DNA from: Duganella sp.
Lineage (GTDB): Bacteria > Pseudomonadota > Gammaproteobacteria > Burkholderiales > Burkholderiaceae_D
Assembly (NCBI GenBank): GCA_026225475.1
Contig: JAMFSU010000027.1
Coordinates: forward strand, 1-40,352
DNA length: 40,352 nucleotides
Direction: 5' to 3'
This document shows, piece by piece, positions 9,759 to 19,154 of this stretch (the first letter of the stretch is position 1; each line of letters starts with the position of its first letter). Position numbers and translations under genes: made by a program. The notes under the pieces were generated by a model. It was not told where the DNA came from, did no database searches, and saw nothing but the letters and a program-made list of their open reading frames with translations.

Positions 9759-9893
9759 ATGAAAAAAGCAATCGCACTGATCTTGTTGGCGACCTCGATG
9801 TTGGCATTGACTGCCTGTAATACGGTTCAGGGTTTCGGCAAGGACGTCCAGACCGTCGGCGAAAAAATGCAGGATGCCGGCACCAAGAAATAA
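9759..9893 (+). CDS. Entericidin A/B-like small lipoprotein
   Basis: A 44-residue ORF starting MKKAIALILLATSMLALTAC. It has a lipoprotein signal peptide with lipobox LTAC and Cys20 as the lipidated residue, leaving a mature peptide of about 25 residues rich in Gly, Lys and Asp (NTVQGFGKDVQTVGEKMQ). This matches the entericidin family, small membrane lipoproteins first described as a toxin-antidote pair in E. coli. Only one copy is present, so a toxin-antidote role is not supported here. It lies 18 bases after leuC with AGGTG as a ribosome-binding site, and 98 bases before leuD. I recall this insertion as common in Burkholderiales leu operons. Confidence 0.9.
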   Translation: MKKAIALILLATSMLALTACNTVQGFGKDVQTVGEKMQDAGTKK

Positions 9894-9991
9894 GCAGTCA
9901 GTCGCTTGGGGATCGGTGCCGTTAAGGGCTGACCCGACAAACATTATGGGATTGTCTGCATTGTGCCGCGATCCATTACCACACAAGTACC

Positions 9992-10639
9992 ATGAATAAA
10001 TTTATTGTCCATGATGGTCTGGTTGCTCCGCTCGATCGTGCCAACGTCGATACCGATGCCATCATTCCCAAGCAATTCCTGAAGTCGATCCAGCGCAGCG
10101 GCTTCGGCCCCAACCTGTTCGATGAATGGCGTTATCTGGACCATGGCGAGCCAGGCATGGATAATTCCCGGCGCCCGCTGAACCCTGATTTCGTGCTCAA
10201 TCAGCCGCGCTATCAAGGCGCGTCGATTCTGCTGGCGCGCAAGAACTTCGGCTGCGGCTCCTCGCGTGAACATGCGCCGTGGGCGCTCGACCAATATGGT
10301 TTCCGCGCGGTGATTGCACCGAGCTTCGCCGATATCTTCTTTAATAACTGCTTCAAGAATGGCTTGTTGCCGATCACGCTGTCGGAACTGCAGATCGACC
10401 ATCTGTTCAATGAAGTGAAGGCATTTCCTGGTTTTCGGCTGATCATTGATCTGGATAAACAGATCATCACTACCGCCAGTGGTAGTCAGACTTACCCGTT
10501 TGAGATCGGCGAATTCCGCAAATATTGCTTGATCAATGGCCTGGACGACATCGGTCTGACACTGCGCCAAGCGGACAAAATCCGCGCATTTGAAGAGCGT
10601 CACCTGTACGAGCAGCCCTGGTTGGCCAACACCATCTAA
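9992..10639 (+). CDS. leuD: 3-isopropylmalate dehydratase small subunit
   Basis: A 215-residue LeuD, the swivelling small subunit that completes the LeuC active site. Typical blocks are present: [20 protein letters not shown] near the start, [14 protein letters not shown] at about 87-100 and NGLLPI at about 127. Length is normal. It sits between the entericidin-like gene and leuB; the 93-base gap to leuB includes a near-palindromic GC-rich stretch (about 10686-10703). Confidence 0.98.
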   Translation: MNKFIVHDGLVAPLDRANVDTDAIIPKQFLKSIQRSGFGPNLFDEWRYLDHGEPGMDNSRRPLNPDFVLNQPRYQGASILLARKNFGCGSSREHAPWALDQYGFRAVIAPSFADIFFNNCFKNGLLPITLSELQIDHLFNEVKAFPGFRLIIDLDKQIITTASGSQTYPFEIGEFRKYCLINGLDDIGLTLRQADKIRAFEERHLYEQPWLANTI

Positions 10640-10732
10640 GCCAGCGCGCAGGTCCCGGTAGGCCGGCGGATGTCAACTTGTGTTGGTGTCGGCGCCGGCA
10701 CCCTCATTTTCCAGATTGAAAAGACGAACGAC

Positions 10733-11803
10733 ATGAAGATTGCCATTTTGCCCGGCGACGGCATCGGTCCCGAGATCATCGACCAAGCTGTACGCGTATT
10801 GAACAGCATCGACGAAAAATTTGAAATGGAAACCGCACCAGTCGGTGGCGCTGGTTACGAAGCGCATGGCCATCCGTTGCCGGACGGTACGCTGCAACTG
10901 GCCAAGGATGCCGATGCCATCCTGTTTGGTGCGGTCGGCGACTGGAAGTACGATACGCTCGATCGCCCGCTGCGTCCCGAGCAAGCGATTCTGGGTCTGC
11001 GCAAGCATTTACAATTGTTCGCCAATTTCCGTCCTGCGATCTGCTATCCGGAATTGACCGGTGCATCCTCGCTCAAGCCGGAACTGGTGGCTGGTCTGGA
11101 CATTCTGATCGTGCGCGAATTGAATGGCGACATCTATTTCGGCCAGCCGCGCGGCATGCGCGAAGCGCCCGACGGTCCGTTCAAGGGCGCGCGTGAAGGT
11201 TTCGACACCATGCGCTATAGCGAACCTGAAATCCGTCGCATTGCGCACGTCGCCTTCCAGGCTGCAGCCAAGCGCGGCAGACGTCTGTGCAGCGTGGATA
11301 AAGCCAATGTGCTGGAAACCTTCCAGTTTTGGAAAGACATCGTCACCGACGTCCACAAAGAATATGCCGATGTCGAACTGACCCACATGTACGTCGACAA
11401 TGCCGCCATGCAACTGGTCAAGGCGCCGAAGAACTTCGACGTCATCGTTACCGGCAACATGTTCGGTGACATCCTTTCGGATGCTGCTGCCATGCTGACC
11501 GGTTCGATCGGCATGTTGCCATCGGCATCGCTGGACGCCAACAACAAGGGCTTGTATGAGCCATCGCATGGTTCGGCACCGGATATCGCCGGCAAGGGCA
11601 TTGCCAATCCGTTGGCGACTATCCTCTCGGCTGCAATGATGTTGCGTTTCTCGCTGAACAAGGCGGAGCAGGCCGACCGTATCGAAAACGCGGTCAAGAA
11701 AGTGCTTGCACAAGGCCTGCGCACCAGCGATATTTACGAAACTGGTACGACCAAGGTCAGTACCAAGGAAATGGGCGACGCTGTCGTCAAGGCCTTGGGG
11801 TAA
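10733..11803 (+). CDS. leuB: 3-isopropylmalate dehydrogenase
   Basis: The start at 10733 ([15 protein letters not shown]) is chosen because it gives the normal family N-terminus and 356 residues; the frame is open 63 bases further upstream but that stretch is unlike LeuB. The enzyme oxidises and decarboxylates 3-isopropylmalate with NAD. Visible motifs are [21 protein letters not shown], the metal and substrate region [14 protein letters not shown] and [14 protein letters not shown] for NAD binding. It follows leuD and precedes asd by about 55 bases, all on one strand. Confidence 0.98.
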   Translation: MKIAILPGDGIGPEIIDQAVRVLNSIDEKFEMETAPVGGAGYEAHGHPLPDGTLQLAKDADAILFGAVGDWKYDTLDRPLRPEQAILGLRKHLQLFANFRPAICYPELTGASSLKPELVAGLDILIVRELNGDIYFGQPRGMREAPDGPFKGAREGFDTMRYSEPEIRRIAHVAFQAAAKRGRRLCSVDKANVLETFQFWKDIVTDVHKEYADVELTHMYVDNAAMQLVKAPKNFDVIVTGNMFGDILSDAAAMLTGSIGMLPSASLDANNKGLYEPSHGSAPDIAGKGIANPLATILSAAMMLRFSLNKAEQADRIENAVKKVLAQGLRTSDIYETGTTKVSTKEMGDAVVKALG

Positions 11804-11856
11804 TTGTTGGTGTTGTTAAACGTTGTTTTTATAATCATGAGACTTCTTAGGGAAAG

Positions 11857-12966
11857 ATGATGAAACTGGTTGGTTTAGTTGGCTGGCGTGGAATGGTGGG
11901 TTCGGTCCTGATGCAACGCATGCAGGATGAAAGTGATTTCGATCACATCGAACCGGTATTTTTTTCGACCTCGAATGCTGGCGGTAAAGCACCGTCGTTC
12001 GCCAAAACGGCAACGACGCTGAAAGACGCCAATGATATTGCCGAGTTGAAAAAATGCGACATCATTATTACCGCACAAGGCGGCGACTACACCACCGACG
12101 TCTTCCCCAAATTGCGTGCTGCGGGCTGGGACGGCTACTGGATTGATGCCGCCTCGACTTTGCGCATGAAGGATGATGCCGTGATCGTGCTTGATCCGGT
12201 CAACGACAATGTGATTCGCGATGCGCTGAGCAAGGGTGTCAAGAATTACATCGGTGGCAATTGCACCAACTCGATTCTGCTCATGGGCGTCGGTGGTCTG
12301 TTCAAGCAAGGTCTGGTGGAGTGGGTCAGTTCGATGACTTACCAGGCAGCTTCCGGCGGCGGCGCCAATCATATGCGCGAACTGCTCAAGGGCATGGGCG
12401 TGATCAATGCTGCCGTGGCAGAAGAGTTGGCGACACCGTCGTCAGCGATTCTGGACATCGACCGCAAGGTTGCCAAGACCATCCGCGAAGAAGTGCCGAC
12501 CGAATACTTCGGCGCGCCCTTGGCTGGTGGTCTGATCCCATGGATCGATGCGCAGCTGGAAAATGGTCAGTCCAAGGAAGAGTGGAAGGGCCAGGCCGAA
12601 GTCAACAAGATCCTCGGCAATGAAAGCATCATCCCGGTCGACGGCCTGTGCGTGCGTATCGGTGCGATGCGGTGCCACAGCCTGGCGCTGACCATCAAGC
12701 TCAAACGTGACCTGCCATTGGCCGAGATCGAGGCGATCATCAAGTCGGGCAATCAATGGGTCAAATGGGTGCCGAATGATCGCGCGATCACGGTCAAGGA
12801 ATTGACCCCGGCATCGATCACCGGCAGTCTGGAAATTGGTGTCGGCCGCGTGCGCAAACTCAATCAGGGGCCAGAGTATATTTCGGCCTTTGTGATTGGT
12901 GATCAGTTGCTGTGGGGCGCTGCGGAACCGTTGCGCCGTATGTTGCGCATTATTCTGGACAAATAA
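11857..12966 (+). CDS. asd: Aspartate-semialdehyde dehydrogenase
   Basis: A 369-residue enzyme of the E. coli-type Asd family that reduces aspartyl phosphate to aspartate semialdehyde, the branch point to lysine/diaminopimelate, methionine and threonine. It opens with the NADP loop [11 protein letters not shown] and has the catalytic cysteine in GGNCTNS (Cys136 here, Cys135 if the second ATG is used). Tandem ATG codons lie at 11857 and 11860; the AGGGAAAG site favours the second by spacing. Its product feeds dapA and the methionine branch (metZ) elsewhere in the window. Two terminators follow. Confidence 0.98.
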   Translation: MMKLVGLVGWRGMVGSVLMQRMQDESDFDHIEPVFFSTSNAGGKAPSFAKTATTLKDANDIAELKKCDIIITAQGGDYTTDVFPKLRAAGWDGYWIDAASTLRMKDDAVIVLDPVNDNVIRDALSKGVKNYIGGNCTNSILLMGVGGLFKQGLVEWVSSMTYQAASGGGANHMRELLKGMGVINAAVAEELATPSSAILDIDRKVAKTIREEVPTEYFGAPLAGGLIPWIDAQLENGQSKEEWKGQAEVNKILGNESIIPVDGLCVRIGAMRCHSLALTIKLKRDLPLAEIEAIIKSGNQWVKWVPNDRAITVKELTPASITGSLEIGVGRVRKLNQGPEYISAFVIGDQLLWGAAEPLRRMLRIILDK

Positions 12967-12969
12967 GTG

Positions 12970-13011
12970 GTCTGATGGCCGCGCATTTTGGCGGTCAGAC
13001 TTGCTTGTTTT
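12970..13011 (+). terminator. First terminator after asd
   Basis: GTCTGA (12970-12975) pairs with TCAGAC (12995-13000), with an inner CCGC/GCGG stem, followed by the T-rich tract TTGCTTGTTTTT. Confidence 0.6.
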
Positions 13012-13042
13012 TCAAGTTGCATTGTTGTCAATTTGCAACATT

Positions 13043-13083
13043 AACCCGCCAAACATTCTTTTGTCAGAATGGTGGCGGGTTTT
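13043..13083 (+). terminator. Second terminator after asd
   Basis: AACCCGCCA (13043-13051) pairs with TGGCGGGTT (13073-13081), and an inner CATTCT/AGAATG stem closes a six-base loop. Four T follow the G-rich arm. It insulates fimV from the leu-asd transcript. Confidence 0.75.
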
Positions 13084-13150
13084 GTCTATCTTGAGAACTT
13101 GGTTACACTTGCAGGCCTAAGTTCTTGATGATATGTTGAAAAGTCAGAAT

Positions 13151-13287
13151 TTATTTCATCAATATCAGTAGCTGGACGCTTGTCAATGGAATCGCGTCCG
13201 AATGCATAGCATAATGACAATCGTTGTTTATTGCGCCGCGGCAGTCTGGACGCCGCTGGCATAGCCTGTATGTCATTGATGAAATAA
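13151..13287. repeat. 13-bp inverted repeat enclosing a structured fimV leader
   Basis: TTATTTCATCAAT (13151-13163) and its exact reverse complement ATTGATGAAATAA (13275-13287) lie 111 bases apart upstream of fimV. Between them are two smaller stems, GGACGC/GCGTCC (about 13174-13198) and GCGGC/GCCGC (about 13240-13258). It could be a folded 5' leader or small RNA, or the terminal repeats of a tiny mobile element; no target duplication is obvious. Confidence 0.55.
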
Positions 13288-13337
13288 CTTTTGGTCCCAG
13301 GCTTTCTTCGCCGGAACGTCTATCTAACCATACAAAC

Positions 13338-16007
13338 ATGCCTCTATATACTGATTCCAAGTTGCCGCTGTCCCGCCTGAAACGACTGAGTATTGCAGTG
13401 AGCCTGGCCTTGGCTTTGCCGATCGGGGCGCAGGCTGCCAATTTTGGCAAGTTGACCGTGTTGTCATCGTTGGGGCAGCCATTGCGGGCGGAAATCGAGC
13501 TGACCTCAGTGTCCAAGGATGAAGAGGGCAAACTAGTGGCGCGGCTGGCCAAGGGCGATGCGTTTCGCAAGGCCAATATCGATGTCAATCCTATCCTGTC
13601 TTCACTGCGATTTTATGTAGAGCAACGCCAGGGCAAGCACTTCATTCGTATTGTCTCGGGCGACCCAATCAATGAACCGTTTGTCGATTTATTGCTGGAA
13701 CTGATGAGTCCGGCGTCTCGTCAGGTCCGCGAATTTACCTTCCTGCTCGACCCACCGGAAATGCGCAAGCCGCAAACCGCGCAAGCAGCGCCAGCAGCAC
13801 CTGCGATAGTAGCGCCGATGGTGTCGACACCTGCGACTGCTGCTCGTACCACGCCGACAGCGCCTGCAATGGAAGCCAAGCCGGTAGTAGCAGTGTCAAA
13901 GCCTGCTCCAGTCGCCGCGCCAACACTACCTGTTGCGGCAGCGACACCAGAAGAATTGCCAACGCCAGCAGCACCGGCCATGGCACCAGTGGCTGACGAA
14001 GAGCCGGTCACGACCATCGAGACCAAGGACGCACCATCCAAATTGGCGGAACAATTGATTCGCGATGGTCGCAGTGAGCAAAGCGACGCCACTAACGCCC
14101 CGGTGCCAAGCGCGGTGGCAGAAAAGACCACAGATGCGCCGGCTGCTGGCAAATCAGCCGTAGCACCAGCGAGCAGAACTAGCGGCAGGCGCGGCAAGGC
14201 GGATGCGGCTAAGGCCGATGGCGAAACCTATCGCGTCAAGGATGGCGATACGCTGGCAGCCATCGCTGCCCACACCAAGGACAACACAGTCTCGCTTGAT
14301 CAAATGCTGGTGGCGCTGTATCGCGCCAACCCGGATGCTTTCATCGGCAAGAATATCAATCGCCTGCGTTCCGGTCGTGTGTTGTCGGTTCCAGATGCAG
14401 AGGCGGCGGCGGCCGTCGACAAGGGTGAAGCGCGCACGACGGTTGTAGCCCAGGCGCAGGATTTCAACGCTTATCGCAACAAGCTGGCTGGCCAGGTCGC
14501 CAGCGGTGCCGCCCGTCAGGCGAGTGAATCCAAGCAGAGTGGCAGTGGCAAGGTGACCGCACGCGTCGAGGAAAAATCGTCCAGCGGCGACGCCAAGGAC
14601 AAGCTGCAATTGTCCAAGGCCGGTGCTGGCGGTGCCGACCGGGCGGCGGCAGAAAAAGCGGCAGCGGAAGACAAGATCGCCGCCGACAAGGCGATTGCGG
14701 AAGCCAACGAACGCGTCAAGGAGCTGGAAAAGAACGTCAGTGACCTGCAAAAGCTGTTGGAGATCAAGAACAAGACACTGGCAGAAATGAGCGAGCAGCA
14801 AAAGCGCGCCGCCCAACCCGAAACACCAGCGCCAGCGCCGACCCCTGCGCCGGCCGCAGCCGAAGTCAAACCAGCCGAAGCACCAGTCGTGGCTGAAGCT
14901 CCCAAGAGCGAACCAACTGCTGCGCCTGCGATGGCCGCAGCAGCGGCACCGAAGGCGGCAATGTTGCCGGCACCGAAGCCAGTTGCCAAAGCCAACTTCT
15001 TTGATCACATCCAGGACAATCCCTTCGCCATTCCTGCTGGTGGGCTGCTGTTAGCCTTACTGGCATCATGGGGCTTCGTGCGTATGCGCAACAATCGCCC
15101 GGCGGCACCTGCGGCTAAGGGAAAACCGGTAGAGCCGTCGCCGGTGCCGGCTCCCGTGGCTGAGCCAGAGCCGTTAGTGGCAGTGCCTGCTGCCGTGCCT
15201 GAGCCAGCACCAGAGGTGTTGCATGAACCGGAACCGGTCGACCCGATTGCCGAAGCCGATATGTACATTTCTTACGGCCGTGACGAGCAAGCCGAAGATA
15301 TCCTGCGCCTGGCCTTGAAGACCGAGCCAAATCGCCAGGCAATTCGTCTCAAATTACTGGAAATCTATTCCACACGCCGGGATGTGCTTGGTTTCAACGA
15401 AGTCGCGCGCGAATTGCACGGCGCCACCGGTGGTATCGGTGCCGATTGGGAGAAAGCCAGCACCATGGGGCTGGCGCTTGATCCGACCAATCCTTTGTAT
15501 GGCGGTACGCCTGAGGAGGAAGAAGACCTCAGGCAAGACCTCGAGCCAACGCTGGAAGAGCCGCCAGTCGTCGCGGAACCTGTGCTTGAAGAACCGGCTG
15601 GCCTGGAATTCGATCTGAGCGATTTCAAGGGGGCAGAAGTTCAACCGAGCAGCACGCCAGCGGCCGATATTGGCAGTAAGATCGATTTCGACCTCGAACT
15701 TGATGGTGATGCCAAGGAAGCTGCAGCTGATCCGCGCGAGAATTTGCCAGCGGTGACATCAGCAGCCCCGGCAGCGGCGCCGATTGAGCTTGATTTGCCT
15801 GAGCCGGTTGCGCCACCTGTGCCGGACGTGCTGGAAGATGAAGAATCGGCATTCGCCGCGGAGATGTCGACCAAGCTGGATCTGGCCGCCGCCTATCAAG
15901 AAATTGGTGACCGCGAAGGCGCGCGCGAATTGCTCGACGAAGTCATTCGTGGCGGCAGTGATAGTCAGATCGAGCGGGCCAAGGATATGTTGTCTAAATT
16001 ATCCTGA
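13338..16007 (+). CDS. fimV: FimV/HubP-type polar peptidoglycan-binding protein
   Basis: The start at 13338 (MPLYTDSK) gives 889 residues. In order: a signal peptide ending near AQA (31-33); the FimV N-terminal domain from GKLTVLSSLGQPLRAEIEL (37-55); a Pro/Ala-rich linker; a LysM peptidoglycan-binding domain at about 296-355; a coiled coil at about 434-490; another Ala/Pro linker; one membrane span at about 563-582; an acidic cytoplasmic region with a TPR-like segment; and the conserved FimV C-terminal domain (about 846-889, KLDLAAAYQEIGDREGARELL). Relatives organise cell poles, type IV pili and twitching. It has its own leader and terminator. The low-complexity linkers are normal for the family. 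Confidence 0.95.
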   Translation: MPLYTDSKLPLSRLKRLSIAVSLALALPIGAQAANFGKLTVLSSLGQPLRAEIELTSVSKDEEGKLVARLAKGDAFRKANIDVNPILSSLRFYVEQRQGKHFIRIVSGDPINEPFVDLLLELMSPASRQVREFTFLLDPPEMRKPQTAQAAPAAPAIVAPMVSTPATAARTTPTAPAMEAKPVVAVSKPAPVAAPTLPVAAATPEELPTPAAPAMAPVADEEPVTTIETKDAPSKLAEQLIRDGRSEQSDATNAPVPSAVAEKTTDAPAAGKSAVAPASRTSGRRGKADAAKADGETYRVKDGDTLAAIAAHTKDNTVSLDQMLVALYRANPDAFIGKNINRLRSGRVLSVPDAEAAAAVDKGEARTTVVAQAQDFNAYRNKLAGQVASGAARQASESKQSGSGKVTARVEEKSSSGDAKDKLQLSKAGAGGADRAAAEKAAAEDKIAADKAIAEANERVKELEKNVSDLQKLLEIKNKTLAEMSEQQKRAAQPETPAPAPTPAPAAAEVKPAEAPVVAEAPKSEPTAAPAMAAAAAPKAAMLPAPKPVAKANFFDHIQDNPFAIPAGGLLLALLASWGFVRMRNNRPAAPAAKGKPVEPSPVPAPVAEPEPLVAVPAAVPEPAPEVLHEPEPVDPIAEADMYISYGRDEQAEDILRLALKTEPNRQAIRLKLLEIYSTRRDVLGFNEVARELHGATGGIGADWEKASTMGLALDPTNPLYGGTPEEEEDLRQDLEPTLEEPPVVAEPVLEEPAGLEFDLSDFKGAEVQPSSTPAADIGSKIDFDLELDGDAKEAAADPRENLPAVTSAAPAAAPIELDLPEPVAPPVPDVLEDEESAFAAEMSTKLDLAAAYQEIGDREGARELLDEVIRGGSDSQIERAKDMLSKLS

Positions 16008-16011
16008 GTCC

Positions 16012-16030
16012 GGCTGGCACCGCGCCAGCC
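16012..16030 (+). terminator. Short hairpin just after fimV
   Basis: GGCTGGC (16012-16018) and GCCAGCC (16024-16030) form a perfect stem with loop ACCGC but no T-run; it precedes the main terminator. Confidence 0.35.
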
Positions 16031-16042
16031 ACCCACTCCCTT

Positions 16043-16074
16043 CGGGCGCCACAGCTGGCGCCCGTTTGCTTTTT
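16043..16074 (+). terminator. Rho-independent terminator of fimV
   Basis: CGGGCGCCA (16043-16051) and TGGCGCCCG (16056-16064) form a 9-bp stem with loop CAGC, followed by TTTGCTTTTT. Confidence 0.92.
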
Positions 16075-16136
16075 GGTCTGCAATTGCGGGTGGTATTTTT
16101 TAACCACTTTTTTAATCTGCTTCTTTATTCGGTGCC

Positions 16137-17027
16137 ATGGCAGTGACTCAACCATCGTCTTCAATTGTTTCCCTTTCTTCCGACGCTACGGTAGTGCGGC
16201 GGCTGCGCCGCATTGTGCTGGGCATACAGTACGACGGCGCTTCCTGGCAAGGCTGGCAGACTCAGCGCCATGGCCTGACGGTGCAAGATAGACTGGAAGC
16301 CGCACTGCGCCAGTTCACGCGGCTTGACATCGGCACGACTTGTGCTGGTCGTACCGATTCCGGCGTGCATGCGCTGGAACAGGTGGTGCATTTCGATACC
16401 GAGATCGAGCGCGATAAATTTTCCTGGGTGCGTGGCGTCAATGCCTTTTTGCCGGCATCGATTGCGGTGCGCTGGGCTTGCGAACTCGATGTTGGCGATC
16501 TTGCCGGGGCAGATGTGGTGCCGCAACGCGAAGGTGGTTTCCATGCGCGCTTCAGCGCCACTGCGCGCACTTATCATTATTTGCTTTATAACCACGCAGT
16601 GCGTTCACCCCTGTTGACGGGCAAGGTCGGCTGGACGTTTCGCCCGCTAGATGCGGTATTGATGCAGCAGGGCGCCGATTATCTGCTTGGTGAACATGAT
16701 TTTTCTGCATTCCGGGCAGTCGAATGCCAGGCCAAATCGCCGGTACGGGTGATGGAAACGCTGCAAGTGCAGCGCCATGGCGACATGATCGTGTTTACCC
16801 TCAAGGCCAATGCCTTTTTGCATCACATGGTGCGCAATATCGTTGGTTCTCTGATTTTTGTTGGCAACGGCAGGCAGCCGCCAGCCTGGATCGGCCAGTT
16901 GTTAGCGCAACAGGATCGCAGCCAAGCGGCACCGACCTTCATGCCGGATGGCTTGTATCTGGCCAAGGTCGATTATCCGGCGCATTGGGCGCTGCCACAG
17001 GAAAACGCCATGCCGCCCTGGTTTTGA
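16137..17027 (+). CDS. truA: tRNA pseudouridine(38-40) synthase
   Basis: A 296-residue TruA that isomerises uridines 38-40 in the anticodon arm of many tRNAs. The catalytic Asp is in CAGRTDSGVHALEQ, and IQYDG, ARFSATARTYHYLL and NAFLHHMVRNIVGSL are characteristic. The N-terminus is about 20 residues longer than E. coli TruA, a Ser/Val-rich lead before RRIVLGIQYDG, so the true start could be internal; the ATG at 16137 is the simplest choice, without a clear Shine-Dalgarno. It leads the truA-trpF-trpB-trpA run. Confidence 0.96.
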   Translation: MAVTQPSSSIVSLSSDATVVRRLRRIVLGIQYDGASWQGWQTQRHGLTVQDRLEAALRQFTRLDIGTTCAGRTDSGVHALEQVVHFDTEIERDKFSWVRGVNAFLPASIAVRWACELDVGDLAGADVVPQREGGFHARFSATARTYHYLLYNHAVRSPLLTGKVGWTFRPLDAVLMQQGADYLLGEHDFSAFRAVECQAKSPVRVMETLQVQRHGDMIVFTLKANAFLHHMVRNIVGSLIFVGNGRQPPAWIGQLLAQQDRSQAAPTFMPDGLYLAKVDYPAHWALPQENAMPPWF

Positions 17028-17101
17028 TATTGCGCGGCTGGTTTGATGGCGTGCATCGGTTAGACTAGGCGTCTTATTTGCACTTCCATGTTTGCCTCAT
17101 C

Positions 17102-17761
17102 ATGTCCAGGACCAGAATCAAAATTTGCGGCTTGACCCGTGCCGAAGATGTCGCTGCCGTCGTGGCCGCCGGCGCCGATGCGATCGGCTTTGTACTTTAT
17201 CCGCAAAGTCCCCGTTATGTCACGGCCAGCCAGGCTGCCAGCCTGGTCGCGACAGTGCCGCCGTTCACCACCACCGTGGGTTTGTTCGTCAATGCCAGTG
17301 TGCAAGAGGTGGCAGCGGTGCTGGATCAGGTGCCGTTGTCGTTGTTGCAATTTCATGGCGATGAAACGCCCGAACAATGCGCTGCCATCGCCGCGGCGGT
17401 CAAGCGGCCTTTCTTGCGGGCGGCACGTATTGGCAGTGCTACGACGGCAGCAGATTTGTTAAAATACGAATCGGATTATCGTTCTGCCAGTCCCTGGTTC
17501 ACGGGACTGTTGCTCGACACCCTGGTGGAGCAATATGGCGGCAGTGGAAAGGTTTTCGATTGGTCTCTCATTCCAGAAGAACTCGCGCCTCGGGTCGTTT
17601 TAAGTGGTGGCTTGAGCGTACACAACGCGACTGACGCGGTGCAGCGCGTGCGCCCGTACGCGGTCGACATCAGCAGTGGTGTCGAAGCCGCCAAGGGCAT
17701 CAAGGATGCCGCCAAGATCAGCGCTTTCATCAGCGCGGTTCGCCAGGCGGACGACGTCTAG
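17102..17761 (+). CDS. trpF: Phosphoribosylanthranilate isomerase
   Basis: The ATG at 17102 (MSRTRIKICGLTR) gives 219 residues, the normal length for a stand-alone TrpF barrel. The catalytic cysteine is in KICGL and the general acid Asp in LLLDTLVEQYGGSGKVFDW; the phosphate-binding end shows LSGGL and VDISSGVE. It converts phosphoribosylanthranilate to CdRP in tryptophan synthesis. A TTG at 17078 would extend it by eight residues that do not resemble the family. It lies between truA and trpB, spaced 74 and 56 bases. Confidence 0.97.
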   Translation: MSRTRIKICGLTRAEDVAAVVAAGADAIGFVLYPQSPRYVTASQAASLVATVPPFTTTVGLFVNASVQEVAAVLDQVPLSLLQFHGDETPEQCAAIAAAVKRPFLRAARIGSATTAADLLKYESDYRSASPWFTGLLLDTLVEQYGGSGKVFDWSLIPEELAPRVVLSGGLSVHNATDAVQRVRPYAVDISSGVEAAKGIKDAAKISAFISAVRQADDV

Positions 17762-17817
17762 GCAGATTGGCCAGATAGTCGTTACACCCGATCATCAGTA
17801 TCAGCAGAGGAATTCCA

Positions 17818-19077
17818 ATGAAAGAATTGAACCCGCTCGGCAATTTCGCGGAACGCCAGCCCGTTGCCGCCGCTGTCTTGCAGCAAGCAGCCCATTACAA
17901 CCTGCCGGATGCACGCGGCCATTTTGGCCAGTATGGTGGCAGTTTTGTGTCAGAAACCTTGACCCATGCGTTGACCGAGTTGCGCAACGCCTATGCACAC
18001 TATCAGCATGATGAACAGTTTCTGGCTGAATTTCATAGCGAACTGAAACATTTTGTCGGTCGCCCGAGCCCGGTGTATCACGCCAAGCGCTGGTCAGAGC
18101 TAGCTGGTGGCGCGCAAATCTATTTCAAGCGCGAAGACCTCAACCACACCGGTGCGCACAAGATCAACAATGTCATTGGTCAGGCCTTGCTGGCCAAGCG
18201 CATGGGCAAGAAACGCATCATCGCCGAAACCGGTGCGGGTCAGCATGGCGTGGCTACGGCGACGATCTGTGCGCGCTTCGGCATGGAGTGCATCGTCTAC
18301 ATGGGCAGTGAAGACGTCAAACGGCAATTGCAGAACGTGTATCGCATGAATTTGCTGGGCGCCAAAGTGGTGCCTGTGGAATCGGGCTCGAAGACGCTCA
18401 AGGATGCCTTGAACGAAGCCATGCGTGACTGGGTCACCAATGTCGAAAGTACGTTCTACATCATCGGTACGGTCGCCGGTCCGCATCCTTATCCGATGAT
18501 GGTGCGCGACTTTCAGTCAGTGATCGGCAATGAATGCCTGGTGCAGATGCCAGAGATTGCCAGCCGTCAGCCGGACTATGTGGTGGCTGCCGTCGGTGGT
18601 GGCTCCAATGCCATGGGGATTTTTTATCCTTATATCGATCATCACGAGGTCAAGCTGGTCGGTGTCGAAGCCGCTGGCGACGGGCTTGACAGTGGTCGTC
18701 ATTCGGCTTCGCTGACGCTGGGTTCGCCAGGTGTGTTGCATGGCAATCGCACCTATCTGTTGCAGGATGAAAACGGTCAGATTATCGAAACCCACTCCGT
18801 CTCGGCCGGTCTTGATTATCCCGGCGTTGGTCCCGAACATGCATGGTTGAAAGACAGTGGTCGGGCTACCTACGCTTGCATCACCGATGACGAAGCATTG
18901 GCCGCATTCAATACCTGCTGCCGCATCGAAGGCATCATCCCGGCGCTGGAGTCGAGCCATGCACTGGCCTATGCTGCCAAGCTGGCCGCCACTTTACCCA
19001 AGGATCAAATCATCCTGGCCAACCTGTCCGGTCGTGGCGACAAAGATATGCATACGGTGCAACAGCGCCAAGGCTGA
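17818..19077 (+). CDS. trpB: Tryptophan synthase beta chain
   Basis: A 419-residue PLP enzyme joining indole and serine. The PLP lysine is in [11 protein letters not shown], the phosphate cup is GGGSNAMG, and the closing GRGDKDM is present. The N-terminal lead of about 20 residues before [11 protein letters not shown] is slightly long but normal for betaproteobacteria. The ribosome site AGAGGAATT precedes the ATG. Downstream, a 77-base gap with a strong hairpin separates it from trpA, unlike the overlapping trpB-trpA of enterobacteria. Confidence 0.98.
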   Translation: MKELNPLGNFAERQPVAAAVLQQAAHYNLPDARGHFGQYGGSFVSETLTHALTELRNAYAHYQHDEQFLAEFHSELKHFVGRPSPVYHAKRWSELAGGAQIYFKREDLNHTGAHKINNVIGQALLAKRMGKKRIIAETGAGQHGVATATICARFGMECIVYMGSEDVKRQLQNVYRMNLLGAKVVPVESGSKTLKDALNEAMRDWVTNVESTFYIIGTVAGPHPYPMMVRDFQSVIGNECLVQMPEIASRQPDYVVAAVGGGSNAMGIFYPYIDHHEVKLVGVEAAGDGLDSGRHSASLTLGSPGVLHGNRTYLLQDENGQIIETHSVSAGLDYPGVGPEHAWLKDSGRATYACITDDEALAAFNTCCRIEGIIPALESSHALAYAAKLAATLPKDQIILANLSGRGDKDMHTVQQRQG

Positions 19078-19103
19078 ATAGGCCAGGCCAGCATGCAGGG
19101 GAA

Positions 19104-19124
19104 CCATCCGGCCGCGCCGGATGG
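19104..19124 (+). other. Intercistronic hairpin between trpB and trpA
   Basis: CCATCCGGC (19104-19112) and GCCGGATGG (19116-19124) form a perfect 9-bp stem with a three-base loop. No T-run follows, so it is more likely an mRNA stability or processing element, or a partial stop, than a full terminator. Confidence 0.6.
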
Positions 19125-19140
19125 CCGCATCGACGAATAT

Positions 19141-19146
19141 TACAAT
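19141..19146 (+). promoter_or_regulatory. Possible -10 box immediately upstream of trpA
   Basis: TACAAT lies eight bases before the trpA ATG (19155). No Shine-Dalgarno is seen between. The -35 region overlaps the trpB-trpA hairpin and is poor, so this is only a weak candidate for separate, possibly leaderless, trpA transcription. Confidence 0.3.
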
Positions 19147-19154
19147 TGACCATC

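Noticed and set aside
9759..9893. Entericidin toxin-antidote pair
   Set aside because: Only one small lipoprotein is present, so no pair can be claimed.
10670..10732. Upstream in-frame extension of leuB
   Set aside because: The extra 21 residues are not LeuB-like; the canonical [14 protein letters not shown] start is at 10733.
13151..13287. Inverted repeat upstream of fimV called as a definite MITE
   Set aside because: No target-site duplication is visible and only one copy lies in the window, so it is reported only as a structured element.
13740..15230. Low-complexity Ala/Pro stretches in fimV considered as foreign or repeat DNA
   Set aside because: Such linkers are normal in FimV/HubP proteins and the flanking domains are in frame and intact.
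17028..17817. Trp leader peptide and attenuator
   Set aside because: No short ORF with consecutive Trp codons or paired terminator/antiterminator stems was found before trpF or trpB.
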